Origin: Alphaproteobacteria bacterium
GTDB taxonomy: Bacteria > Pseudomonadota > Alphaproteobacteria > Micropepsales > Micropepsaceae
Direction of reading: 5' to 3'
Length of the DNA: 64,000 nt
Assembly: GCA_019245415.1 (NCBI GenBank)
Contig: JAFARO010000010.1
Span: forward strand, 62,001 to 126,000
Part shown: positions 10,055 through 18,242 of the stretch, in pieces
Layout of the letters: every line of letters begins with the position of its first letter
How positions within the stretch are numbered: the stretch's first letter is position 1
Notes under the pieces: model-generated
The model's input: the letters and a program-made list of their open reading frames with translations, nothing else
The model's database searches: none
Told to the model about the DNA's origin: nothing
Program-made: the position numbers and the translations under genes

Positions 10055-10615
10055 CTACGGCTCCAGCTCGCTATCCCAATACAGATAATCCGCCCAAGAT
10101 TGGTGCAGATAGTTGGGCGGGAAGCGGCGGCCGTTGTTGCGCAATTCGGTGACCGTCGGCCGATGAGGGGCGGTGCGTGGATGCATCTTGGACTGGTGGG
10201 GCAGGCGGCCGCCCTTAAGCAGATTGCAAGGTGCGCAGGCGGTAACCACGTTTTCCCAGGTTGTCCGCCCGCCGCGCGATCGCGGGGTGACGTGGTCGAA
10301 CGTCAGATCCTCGGCATCGCCGCAATACTGACATTCAAAGCTGTCGCGCAGGAACAGGTTGAACCGCGTGAATGCGGGATTGCGCGCCTGGCGCACATAA
10401 GTCTTGAGCGAAACGACCGACGGCAGCTTCATCTCGAAGCTGGGCGAATGGATCACACGGTCGTATTCCGCGAGTATATTCACCCGCTCCAGGAACACGG
10501 CCTTGATCGTGTCCTGCCACGACCACAGCGACAGCGGGAAATAGCTGAGCGGCCGGTGATCGGCATTCAAGACGAGCGCCGGGCAATTGTCGGGCAGTCG
10601 CGCGGCAGCTAACAC
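10055..10615 (-). CDS. HNH endonuclease family protein
   Basis: 186 residues with a zinc-bound HNH core: CQYCG, then LTFDHVTPRSRGG, then NVVTACAPCNLLKGGR. The N-terminal half (VLNADHRPLSYFPLSLWSW, VFLERVNILAEYD) matches the widespread stand-alone chromosomal HNH proteins of Alphaproteobacteria, whose biological role is not settled. The start is GTG at 10615. The kinase gene lies downstream on the same strand, but the functional link is unclear. This is not a restriction system; no methyltransferase is nearby. Confidence 0.83.
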   Translation of the reverse strand: MLAAARLPDNCPALVLNADHRPLSYFPLSLWSWQDTIKAVFLERVNILAEYDRVIHSPSFEMKLPSVVSLKTYVRQARNPAFTRFNLFLRDSFECQYCGDAEDLTFDHVTPRSRGGRTTWENVVTACAPCNLLKGGRLPHQSKMHPRTAPHRPTVTELRNNGRRFPPNYLHQSWADYLYWDSELEP

Positions 10616-10705
10616 AGCCTCACTCCCTGGAAGACGCCTCTCCTTGCCTGAAAACAGCCGGCACCATACCGGCAGGCTGCCATTTTTGCCAAGCCGCAGC
10701 CGAGC

Positions 10706-11422
10706 TTATGCGATTCGTTGTGACATTTCCGCGACCGGGCATGAGATTTTGGCGGCGCCGCGCCTGAGTTGCCCGCGCAGTCCAGCCTGCAGGTGCTGAG
10801 CGGCCAGCAGGATGCCAGCTTCATCGATTGAATGACCAAGCCCTGTAGAAACGTGCCATCGCACTGGAGATCCGGCGGCAGCCAGCCTTCCCGCCGCATC
10901 GAACAAAGCGGCTGCCGGGATCATCGGATCGTCCGCGCCATGGACAAGCAGGACCGGCGGTGCATCCATCCCTAGAGCTGCAGCAGGGTCGCCCGCCAGC
11001 AGACCCGAAAATCCGACGATGCAGGCCGGCTTGGCAGGACGCGACAGGCCCACATGCAGCGCCATCATGGTGCCCTGGCTGAAGCCCACCAGCGCCAATC
11101 GATCCGCCTGGAGGGCCAGTCGCTTCAACTCGGCATCGATGAAGTCGCTGAGCGTCGCAGCCGCAGCTTCCACGCCGCGCCTCATCGCCAAAGGCTCCAG
11201 GCGCGAAATAGGAAACCACTGATACCCGGATGGCGCGCCCGCGCACGGCTCGGGCGCATTCGGGGCAACGAAGGCCGCGGTCGGCAGAACGCGTTGCCAA
11301 TAGGGCGCGAGGCCGATCAAGTCGTTGCCGTCGGCGCCATAGCCGTGACAGAGCACCACGAGATGCGTCGCCGCGCCGCGCGCAGGCGGCAATCTGGGAC
11401 CGGTGAGGGAACTCAGCGCCAT
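10706..11422 (-). CDS. Carboxylesterase/phospholipase (alpha/beta hydrolase)
   Basis: 238 residues. It has the alpha/beta-hydrolase features of the bacterial carboxylesterase/lysophospholipase family: oxyanion region LCHGYGADGNDLIGLAPYW, nucleophile elbow GFSQGTMMALH, Asp in LLVHGADDPMIP and catalytic His in GLGHSIDE. No signal peptide is visible, so it is probably cytoplasmic. Its ATG (11422) lies directly next to the stop codon of the glycosylase gene, indicating an operon. It hydrolyses short-chain esters; the natural substrate is unknown. Confidence 0.85.
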   Translation of the reverse strand: MALSSLTGPRLPPARGAATHLVVLCHGYGADGNDLIGLAPYWQRVLPTAAFVAPNAPEPCAGAPSGYQWFPISRLEPLAMRRGVEAAAATLSDFIDAELKRLALQADRLALVGFSQGTMMALHVGLSRPAKPACIVGFSGLLAGDPAAALGMDAPPVLLVHGADDPMIPAAALFDAAGRLAAAGSPVRWHVSTGLGHSIDEAGILLAAQHLQAGLRGQLRRGAAKISCPVAEMSQRIA

Positions 11423-12106
11423 CTATCTCTGCTTTCGCTTTTTCGCTCTCAAGGCCGCTTGCGCGAGCTTTTTCTCGCGCCGGATTCTGTCTTCGTGGAT
11501 CCACAGCATCCGCGCGGCGATGGTACGCCATGGCCGCCAAACTTTTGAGAGGCGCTCCATCTGTTGCTCGCTCGGGCGCTTTTTCAGCCCCAGGGCCCGT
11601 TGGGTCGCCGCTTGCAAACCGACGTCGCCTATTGGCCAGATGTCGGCACGCCCGAGCGCGGACATCAGATAGATGTCCGCCGTCCATGGACCAATTCCCT
11701 TGACCGCGACGAGATGGGCACGCGCGTCATCGTCCTGCATCCGGCGCAGGCACCGAAGGTCGAGCGTGCCTTCCAATATCGCCGCGGCGATGGACTTGAT
11801 GTGCCGCTGTTTGGGCGCCGAAAGCCCGCAGTGCCGCAGGTCCTTTTCCTCCGCCGCCAATAGCTTCTGCGGTACGAAGGGGCCGAGCTGCGCCTTCAGG
11901 CGCCCGAAGATCGTGTCCGCCGCAGCCACGGACAATTGCTGGCTCACCACGATGGAAATCAGCGCCTCGAACCCCTCGGCGCGTCGTGCGCGGAAGGGAA
12001 TTGCACCGGCGCGCGCAGCCACCGCCGCAAGGCGGGGATCGTTCGAAAGATGGACAAGCGCTTGCTCGAGGTGCTGGCGGTTTGCGATGCGGTGCGGCCT
12101 GGACAT
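11423..12106 (-). CDS. DNA-3-methyladenine glycosylase II-like (HhH-GPD)
   Basis: 227 residues from ATG 12106. A helix-hairpin-helix (LVAVKGIGPWTADIYLMSALG) is followed by the GPD catalytic Asp region (IWPIGDVGLQAATQRALGL), as in AlkA-type base-excision glycosylases that remove alkylated purines. The upstream part (FEALISIVVSQQLSVAAADTIFGRL) is also typical. The frame stays open far upstream to 12805, but that part lies opposite gluQ and is non-coding. Divergent from gluQ with only 39 bp between starts. The C-terminus is a basic tail (RREKKLAQAALRAKKRKQR). Confidence 0.85.
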   Translation of the reverse strand: MSRPHRIANRQHLEQALVHLSNDPRLAAVAARAGAIPFRARRAEGFEALISIVVSQQLSVAAADTIFGRLKAQLGPFVPQKLLAAEEKDLRHCGLSAPKQRHIKSIAAAILEGTLDLRCLRRMQDDDARAHLVAVKGIGPWTADIYLMSALGRADIWPIGDVGLQAATQRALGLKKRPSEQQMERLSKVWRPWRTIAARMLWIHEDRIRREKKLAQAALRAKKRKQR

Positions 12107-12145
12107 AGTGTATCCATCGAGGGTGATCTGCGAACTCCGAGCCGA

Positions 12146-12925
12146 ATGATTGTCACGCGTTTCGCGCCCAGTCCAACCGGATATCTGCATCTGGGTCATG
12201 CCTTTGCGGCGTTGACGGCCGCAAAATCCGGCGATCGCTTTCTGCTTCGCATCGAAGATATCGACCGGGCGCGCTGCCGGCCGGAATACGAGGCGGCGAT
12301 CCTTGAGGATTTGGCCTGGCTCGGACTGCGCTGGGAGAAACCCGTGCTGCGTCAGTCGAAGCGTGCGCAGGTCTATCGCGAGGCACTCGAAAGACTCGCG
12401 CCCTTTACATATCGCTGTTTCTGCACCCGCAAGGATATCCTTTCTGCCGCAGGCGCGCCACACGGTGACGAAGGACCGCTCTATCCAGGAACCTGCCGCA
12501 ATCTCCGCGAGGAGCGCGATGCGCCTTGCGCGATTCGCCTCGATGCCGCCAAGGCGGCAGCCCATGTCGGTCCGCTGACTTTCGAGGAGCGCGGCCGCAC
12601 TGTTCGCGTCGACCCTTTCCGTCTGGGCGATGTCGTCATTGCCCGCAAGGAGCTGCCGGCGGCGTATCATCTCGCGGCTGTCGTGGACGACGCCTGTCAA
12701 GGCGTTACGCTGGTCACCCGTGGCGAGGATCTCCTGGCGTCCACCCATGTTCAGCGCTTGTTGCAGGCGCTTCTGGGCCTGCCCGCACCGGCGTACGCAC
12801 ATCACAGGCTTATCGTGGACGCCCAGGGTCGGAAATTCTCCAAGCGCGAGGCGTCGGGGACCTTGCGGTCGCTACGCGAAGAGGGCCTCACCGCATCCGA
12901 AATCCGCGCGAAAATAGCTCTTTGA
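12146..12925 (+). CDS. gluQ: Glutamyl-Q tRNA(Asp) synthetase
   Basis: 259 residues. A truncated class I GluRS: the HIGH-like motif is PSPTGYLHLGHAFAAL, the KMSKS-like motif is RKFSKREASG, and cysteines in CFCTRKD and YPGTCR form the zinc site. The anticodon-binding domain of true GluRS is missing, as expected for GluQRS, which puts glutamate on the queuosine of tRNA(Asp). ATG 12146 begins MIVTRFAPSPTG; upstream in-frame codons overlap the AlkA gene on the other strand. Convergent with the VWA-like gene. Confidence 0.93.
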   Translation: MIVTRFAPSPTGYLHLGHAFAALTAAKSGDRFLLRIEDIDRARCRPEYEAAILEDLAWLGLRWEKPVLRQSKRAQVYREALERLAPFTYRCFCTRKDILSAAGAPHGDEGPLYPGTCRNLREERDAPCAIRLDAAKAAAHVGPLTFEERGRTVRVDPFRLGDVVIARKELPAAYHLAAVVDDACQGVTLVTRGEDLLASTHVQRLLQALLGLPAPAYAHHRLIVDAQGRKFSKREASGTLRSLREEGLTASEIRAKIAL

Positions 12926-12946
12926 TCCGGCAGCGGGAATTGAACG

Positions 12947-13660
12947 CTACCAGTCGTTCAACCCGACGAAGCGGACAAAACCGGCCGCCCGCGCCCAGCG
13001 GCCCCATTGCGCGCGCAGGCGCTCGGTTTCGGACGGGCTGCGCGTGCCCTGCCCGATACCCAGGATCTGCAGTTCTGCACAGCCCCCGAACGGCCTGCCT
13101 TGGGGATCGGGAAGCAGCGAGCCGGCGTGCTCGAGATGCGCATATTCGGAATCCTCGATCCCGTCGGACGCCAGGATAACCGTCGTCGGCATGGCGTCGC
13201 AGCCGATGCTGTCCACGACATTGTCCATGAAGGCGAGAATGTTGGTGGTGCCCTGCGCCTGCCACCGGCCGCGTGCCACCAGCGCGGGGGTCCCCGCCAC
13301 CAGCCTCTCCACTTCAGCTGCCACATATTGCGGCCGTGCGCGCACCGAGATCACCTGATCGTAGGCGAAATTGTTCGACGAGGAATCGAAGCTGCCGAAA
13401 GTGCGTACATGCACCTCCGAGGCCATCCCGAGGCGCGCGATTTCGCCCGCGACGCGGCGCCCCACCTTGTCGGCAAAGGCGGGATCGGCGATGAGCGGAT
13501 TGCTGCGCGAGAGATCGAGACCGACAATGATCCGCCGTGGCGCAAGCGGCTGCCCGTCATCGTCCGATGCCTGAATGAGCGCCGGAGCTTCGGCCGCCGC
13601 ATAGAGAACCCCGCCTCCGATCAGGCCGAGCGCCGTCACTGCCGCAAAGAGCGACTGCAT
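12947..13660 (-). CDS. Putative VWA-like secreted or membrane-anchored protein
   Basis: 237 residues, unrecognised beyond fold-level features. An N-terminal hydrophobic segment (LFAAVTALGLIGGGVLYAAAEA) is a signal peptide or anchor. It is followed by RRIIVGLDLSRSNPL, whose DLSRS resembles the DxSxS MIDAS of von Willebrand A domains, and later MPTTVILASDGIED, which resembles the MIDAS Asp loop. Two cysteine-bearing loops (IGCDAM, FGGCAEL) may form a disulfide. It lies 3 bp downstream of the membrane protein gene 13664-14770 and is clearly its operon partner. Function unknown. Confidence 0.6.
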   Translation of the reverse strand: MQSLFAAVTALGLIGGGVLYAAAEAPALIQASDDDGQPLAPRRIIVGLDLSRSNPLIADPAFADKVGRRVAGEIARLGMASEVHVRTFGSFDSSSNNFAYDQVISVRARPQYVAAEVERLVAGTPALVARGRWQAQGTTNILAFMDNVVDSIGCDAMPTTVILASDGIEDSEYAHLEHAGSLLPDPQGRPFGGCAELQILGIGQGTRSPSETERLRAQWGRWARAAGFVRFVGLNDW

Positions 13661-13663
13661 CGC

Positions 13664-14770
13664 TTAGCCCTGCCGGTCGGCGAGTTCGAGGAGATGAAGT
13701 TGCGCGAACTGGCGTTTGCGGTGGCCGTAATCGCGCGCGATGTGGAAATTGCGCACGTTGTTTTCAAAGGTCTGCATGTAAAGCGCCGCCACGGTCGTGA
13801 CGATGAAGAAGATCACGCTGGCGAAGGCGAGCCAGAACCAGGAATCTGCGTCGGCCAGCGACCGCTGCGAGAGCTTGGGAAGGCCGAGCGACACGCCGTC
13901 CGCGGCGCTGGCCTGCATCAGCTGGGCGCTGCCTTCGCCATTGTCGTCTTTCTTGACGGAGGCAAAGAGCTGATCGATCGAGGAATTGGGCGCTGCCGTT
14001 TCGCCTGGACGCTGCTCCTGCTGTGCGGAAGTGGCGCCCGCCATGTTGTTGTATGCGACGAGATAGCCCAGGCCGCCGATCATCACCAACGCCAACACGA
14101 AGCTCGCCACGATCATCGCGTTGCGGCCGTAGGCGCCCGTGATCTTGAGCATAAAGTGCACGATTAAGACCGCGAAGATCACCTGGAGGCTCTTGAATAC
14201 CACCGAGCTCTGCAGCGCCGGTGGCACCACCATGAACTCGTTGGCGAGCGCGCGAGTCCAGACCTCGCGGATGATGTGATAGTCGACGAACATGGCCACC
14301 AGTAGAATCGACAAGGCGAGTCCCGCTGCGAGGAAGTACAGCGGCCGGTAATGCGCCACTTGCCGGCTCTTCTCCATGTTGCGCGCGATGATGTCGGCGT
14401 CGGTCTGGTCGCGCTCGTTGAGCGCAGGGCCATCGCGATCCACGCTGTCTTCGTCCTCCTCGTTCCCGCCGCGTGCGAAGATGCGCCCGAACATGCCGGG
14501 CTTTTCGTCTTTGTGCCGGTGCGCTGCGACTTTCTCGCCGTGCCTTACCCAATCCGGACCCCAGCTTGGTTCATCGATGGGCGTCTTCAGGCGTTCGACA
14601 AGCTGTGATTTGAGGCGGGCGCGCACGGCGGGCGTCATCGCCTGCACTTTGGAGAGTTGCTGCGCCTCGTCGTCGAATTGTTCCGGCGTCATTCCGTGGA
14701 ACAATTCGCGCGTCAAGCCGGAAGCTCTTGCTGGTTCCTCGTCGGGCGCTCGGCGGTAATAGGCGATCAT
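13664..14770 (-). CDS. Hypothetical four-helix membrane protein
   Basis: 368 residues; I do not recognise a family. The N-terminal 130 residues are soluble and charged (ELFHGMTPEQFDDEAQQL, SQLVERLKTP, IFARGGNEEDEDS). Four hydrophobic segments follow: about 147-165 (LYFLAAGLALSILLVAMFV), a second near 195-210, a third near 218-240 (MIVASFVLALVMIGGLGYLV) and a fourth near 315-338 (FWLAFASVIFFIVTTVAAL). A 75-residue soluble loop precedes the last helix and the tail is basic. With the VWA-like gene 3 bp downstream it forms a two-gene unit. A GTTAA-N6-TTAAC inverted repeat sits about 18 bp upstream of the start (14788-14803). Confidence 0.6.
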   Translation of the reverse strand: MIAYYRRAPDEEPARASGLTRELFHGMTPEQFDDEAQQLSKVQAMTPAVRARLKSQLVERLKTPIDEPSWGPDWVRHGEKVAAHRHKDEKPGMFGRIFARGGNEEDEDSVDRDGPALNERDQTDADIIARNMEKSRQVAHYRPLYFLAAGLALSILLVAMFVDYHIIREVWTRALANEFMVVPPALQSSVVFKSLQVIFAVLIVHFMLKITGAYGRNAMIVASFVLALVMIGGLGYLVAYNNMAGATSAQQEQRPGETAAPNSSIDQLFASVKKDDNGEGSAQLMQASAADGVSLGLPKLSQRSLADADSWFWLAFASVIFFIVTTVAALYMQTFENNVRNFHIARDYGHRKRQFAQLHLLELADRQG

Positions 14771-14923
14771 GGCGCTCCCCAGCGTCGGTTAAGGTCGATT
14801 AACGTTATTGTGACCGACATCGTGACGGCGGCGCGGGCGTGGGGTGTCGCGTTGAAGGCAAATTTGCGGCGTCGATTGCCACAATTGGGAACTTTCACTG
14901 GCGAGTTCCGAAACGGAACTACT

Positions 14924-16873
14924 CTATGAGTGAATGAGCGCGATCACTTCGTGCAGAATGGCGTTGACGTCATAATCCTTCGGGCTGAATACCGCCTCGA
15001 CGCCGGCAGACTTGAGAACCTTTTCGTCCGCGGCCGGAATGATCCCGCCCGCAACGACCTTGACCTCGCCCAAGCCTGCCGCCCGCAGCCCGTCGAGGAC
15101 CTCGCGCACCAAGCTCACATGGCTCCCCGAAAGGATGGAGAGGCCGATGACATGGGGCCGGTGGGTCTCAACCGCAGCGACAATGTCGGCGGGCGACATG
15201 CGGATACCTTCATAGACGACCGCCATGCCAGCATCGCGGGCGCGGATTGCGATCTGCTCGGCGCCGTTGGAATGGCCGTCCAGACCAGGTTTGGCGACCA
15301 ATAGAGATAACCTGCGGCCAAGCCTGCTCGAGACGGCGTCGACCTCGGCCTTGAGCGCCATGATGCGCTCGTCATTGCGGGCAGGGCCTTGGACCGCCAC
15401 GCCGGTGGGTGCGCGGTACTCACCAAAGATCTTGCGCAAGATCGCGGCCCATTCGCCCGTCGTCACGCCGGCCTTGGCGCATGCGATGGACGCGGGCATC
15501 AGGTTCTCGCCACTGGCGGCTGCGCTTTCCAGCGCCGCAAGCGAGGTCGCGGCCCCATTCCTGTCTCGTGTCGCGCGCCAAGCTTGGAGTCGCGCAATCT
15601 GCTCTTCCTCGGAGCGCGGATCGACGGTGACGAAATTGGCCTTCGCCGTTGCGAGGGGAGAAGGTTCCGTGTCGACATAGGCGTTGACGCCAACGCGCAA
15701 CTCGTCGCCGCGTTCGATCGCTTCGAGCCGCGCGGTGTTCGAAGCCACCAGCCGCTCCTTCATGTATTCGAGGCCGGTTTGAGACGCCGCGCCGCCGAGC
15801 TCGGCGATGCGCAGCATCTCCGCGCGGATCTGCGCGGCGAGCTGCTCGGTTTTCGCTTCGATCACGTGGGAGCCGTCGAAGATGTCCTCATATTCCAGCA
15901 GGTCGGTTTCGAAGGCCGCGATCTGCTGCAGACGCAGCGACCATTGCTGGTCCCATGGCCTGGGCAGTCCGAGGGCTTCATTCCATGCCGGCAGCTGCAC
16001 GGCCCGGCCGCGGGCCCGCTTGGACAAGGTCACGCCCAGCATCCCGAAAAGGATGCGATAGACGTTATTCTCGGGCTGCTGCTCAGTGAGTCCCAACGAG
16101 TTCACCTGCACCCCATAGCGGAACAGGCGCAGCTTCGGGTTTTCGACGCCGTAGCGGTCGCGGGCAATTTCGTTCCAGACCTGCTCCATCGCACGCAGCT
16201 TGCAGATCTCCGTGATGAAGCGCACTCCCGAATTCACGAAGAACGAGATGCGTCCGACGGCACCTGGAAATCCATCCCGCGGGATTTGCGCGCGCGCGGC
16301 GTCGAGCACGGCAATCGCAGCCGAGAGCGCGAACGCCGCCTCCTCCACCGGCTCTGCGCCGGCTTCCTGCAAGTGATAAGAGCAGAGGTTGATCGGATTC
16401 CACTTGGGAATTTCGGCGCAGGCGAAGGCGATCGTATCGGTCGTGAGTCGGAGCGAAGGCTCCGGTGGGAAGATATGGGTGCCGCGCGCAAGATATTCCT
16501 TCACGATGTCGTTTTGGGTCGTGCCCTGCAGGGCGGTGCGCGGCACGCCCTGCTCGTCCGCCAACGCGACATAGAGCGCCAGCAGCCACATCGCAGGCGC
16601 GTTGATCGTCATCGAGGTGTTCATGCGGTCCAGCGGCAGGCCATCGAACAGCGTGCGCATGTCCCCCAGGTGGGATATCGGGACACCGACCTTGCCGACC
16701 TCGCCCCGGGCGAGGGCGTGGTCGCTGTCGTAACCGGTCTGGGTCGGCAGGTCGAAGGCGACCGACAGACCCGTCTGGCCCTTGGCGAGGTTGGCGCGGT
16801 AGAGCGCGTTCGAGGCAGCCGCGCTCGAATGGCCGGCATAGGTTCGGAAAATCCAAGGTTTTTCGCGCGGCAT
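14924..16873 (-). CDS. ecm: Ethylmalonyl-CoA mutase
   Basis: 649 residues from ATG 16873 (MPREKPWIFRTYAGHSS). It is a coenzyme B12 mutase: substrate barrel with FDLPTQTGYDSDH, NTSMTINAPAMW and FRYGVQVNSLGLTEQQPENNVYR, and a C-terminal cobalamin domain with the base-off His in LDGHSNG. These N-terminal and central signatures are those of ethylmalonyl-CoA mutase (ethylmalonyl-CoA to methylsuccinyl-CoA) rather than methylmalonyl-CoA mutase. Its pathway partners ccr and mcd lie within 5 kb, which strengthens the call. Divergent from the DUF1684 gene; the 96-bp gap should hold both promoters. Confidence 0.92.
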   Translation of the reverse strand: MPREKPWIFRTYAGHSSAAASNALYRANLAKGQTGLSVAFDLPTQTGYDSDHALARGEVGKVGVPISHLGDMRTLFDGLPLDRMNTSMTINAPAMWLLALYVALADEQGVPRTALQGTTQNDIVKEYLARGTHIFPPEPSLRLTTDTIAFACAEIPKWNPINLCSYHLQEAGAEPVEEAAFALSAAIAVLDAARAQIPRDGFPGAVGRISFFVNSGVRFITEICKLRAMEQVWNEIARDRYGVENPKLRLFRYGVQVNSLGLTEQQPENNVYRILFGMLGVTLSKRARGRAVQLPAWNEALGLPRPWDQQWSLRLQQIAAFETDLLEYEDIFDGSHVIEAKTEQLAAQIRAEMLRIAELGGAASQTGLEYMKERLVASNTARLEAIERGDELRVGVNAYVDTEPSPLATAKANFVTVDPRSEEEQIARLQAWRATRDRNGAATSLAALESAAASGENLMPASIACAKAGVTTGEWAAILRKIFGEYRAPTGVAVQGPARNDERIMALKAEVDAVSSRLGRRLSLLVAKPGLDGHSNGAEQIAIRARDAGMAVVYEGIRMSPADIVAAVETHRPHVIGLSILSGSHVSLVREVLDGLRAAGLGEVKVVAGGIIPAADEKVLKSAGVEAVFSPKDYDVNAILHEVIALIHS

Positions 16874-16969
16874 CGAGATCAGGCTACACACGTTCGCTGC
16901 GCTGCAAAACCAGGTGAAGCGCATAAAGTTTCAGGGCAGGATGCATTCCGAGGCCAGTGGGACACCGCG

Positions 16970-17857
16970 ATGCGAAGATTCTTTTCGATGGGGCTCGGGT
17001 TTGCCGCTTTGGGTTTGCTGGCCGCGGGCCCTTCGCCGGAGGCTCTATGGAAGGCCGCCATCGCCGATGCGAACAAGGATTATGCGGCGAAACCGCATGC
17101 AATTCTGAAAATCCAGGACGCGGCGTATCTGCGCGAGGGCGATACCTCCACCCTGGTCGGCATCAAAGGCCGGCCGGAATCGTATCGCTGGGTCAAGGGG
17201 CAGTCCGGCAAAGGCATCCTGATCGCGGGCGTGCGCAAGGGGCACCCCTTCGTCGTCAAGGACAAGCAACTCTACGCCGAGAAAGACATCGCCAAAGGGA
17301 TTGCGGTCGACAGCGGCGTGGACATCGCGGGCCAGCCGACCCAGGTCGATGCCGGCGTCGTCGGTGCCCGCATCTGGGTGTTCAACCAGCAGAACAAATC
17401 GGCGAAGGATTTCAAGGGTCTGAGCTATTTCCCTTACGACCCATCCTATATCGTCACAGCGACGTTCACGCCCGATCCCAAGCGGCCGGCCCGCGTCTTC
17501 CGCACCTCGCGCGGCACCGGGAAACAGTTCTACCACGCCGGCGACGCCAGCTTCATGCTCAAGGGCAAGAGCTTCACGCTGCCCTTTTTCACCGACAGCG
17601 ACGACCCTGCCGACATGAAGTCGCTCTCCGCCTTCTTCACCGACAATCTCACCGGCAAGGAAACCTACGGCGCTGGCCGTTATGTCGACGTCGATGATTT
17701 CGGACCGTTTCCGCCCAAGACATTCAAGATCGATTTCAACTACGCCTACAATCCCAACTGCGCGCGCTCGGCCTTCTACACTTGTCCCTATGCAGTCGAT
17801 AATCTCGCCATCGACATCCGCGCCGGCGAGAAGGACCCGCACAAGGCGCATGGATGA
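16970..17857 (+). CDS. DUF1684 domain-containing protein, exported
   Basis: 295 residues from ATG 16970. The N-terminus (RRFFSMGLGFAALGLLAAG) is a signal peptide. The body matches the DUF1684 family: YLREGDTSTLVGIKGRPESYRW early, FPYDPSYIVTATFTP in the middle, and YGAGRYVDVD followed by DFNYAYNPNCARSAFYTCPYA at the end; the terminal NPxCA...YTCP block is diagnostic. The family role is unknown. The frame is open upstream to 15389, but that part is antisense to ecm. The stop codon overlaps the next ATG (ATGA, 17854-17857). Confidence 0.8.
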   Translation: MRRFFSMGLGFAALGLLAAGPSPEALWKAAIADANKDYAAKPHAILKIQDAAYLREGDTSTLVGIKGRPESYRWVKGQSGKGILIAGVRKGHPFVVKDKQLYAEKDIAKGIAVDSGVDIAGQPTQVDAGVVGARIWVFNQQNKSAKDFKGLSYFPYDPSYIVTATFTPDPKRPARVFRTSRGTGKQFYHAGDASFMLKGKSFTLPFFTDSDDPADMKSLSAFFTDNLTGKETYGAGRYVDVDDFGPFPPKTFKIDFNYAYNPNCARSAFYTCPYAVDNLAIDIRAGEKDPHKAHG

Positions 17858-18165
17858 AGCGACGGGTCCGCGATCCCCAGGAGCGGCGCGAGGCGGAACG
17901 CGCGCGGGCGAAGCGCGCGGCATTGAAGGCGCTGAAGCGCACCCGCAAGGCAGTCGAAGATTCCGCGGTCGACCTCTCAAGCTGGGAGGGCGAGTTTTTG
18001 GGATCGGTCGAGGGCCGGGTAGAACGCTTCGGCAGGGCCTTCCGCGACCCGGAAAAAGGCGGACCCGGCGCCGCCCTTTCCATGCTGCAGGCGCAAAAAC
18101 TTAAGGAGATCGGCGCCAAAGCCAAGCGGAAACCGGGCCGCGAGCGGCGCTCGCGGCCTTCATAG
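17854..18165 (+). CDS. Small basic protein, unrecognised
   Basis: 103 residues starting with ATG in a 4-bp overlap with the DUF1684 gene, so translation is probably coupled. The N-terminus is almost all Arg/Lys/Ala/Glu (RDPQERREAERARAKRAALKALKR), probably a long charged helix; the C-terminus is again basic (KAKRKPGRERRSRPS). There is no signal peptide, cysteine motif or enzyme motif. A nucleic-acid-binding or ribosome-associated role is possible but not shown. It is coherent and properly spaced, so likely real. Confidence 0.55.
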   Translation: MKRRVRDPQERREAERARAKRAALKALKRTRKAVEDSAVDLSSWEGEFLGSVEGRVERFGRAFRDPEKGGPGAALSMLQAQKLKEIGAKAKRKPGRERRSRPS

Positions 18166-18242
18166 TTTTTGTTGCATTGCAGCAGGGACTGGTTCCTACT
18201 TGCCCGATCCGCGTTGTAGTGGGGCGAGTGGGGAGTACGAAC

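Noticed and set aside
10055-10615. HNH protein considered as part of a restriction or defence island
   Set aside because: Its neighbours are housekeeping genes, no methyltransferase or defence gene is adjacent, and the family is a common solitary chromosomal gene.
14788-14803. GTTAA-N6-TTAAC considered as a CtrA full site
   Set aside because: The spacing between TTAA halves is 6, not 7, and it is symmetric; kept only as a generic inverted repeat upstream of the membrane protein gene.
14905-14919. GTTCCG-AAA-CGGAAC hairpin considered as the ecm terminator
   Set aside because: It overlaps the ecm 3' region and is not followed by a T-run on the ecm strand, so a terminator cannot be supported.
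15389-16969. Long upstream extension of the DUF1684 gene on the plus strand
   Set aside because: It is antisense to ecm; protein-like content starts only at ATG 16970 with a signal peptide.
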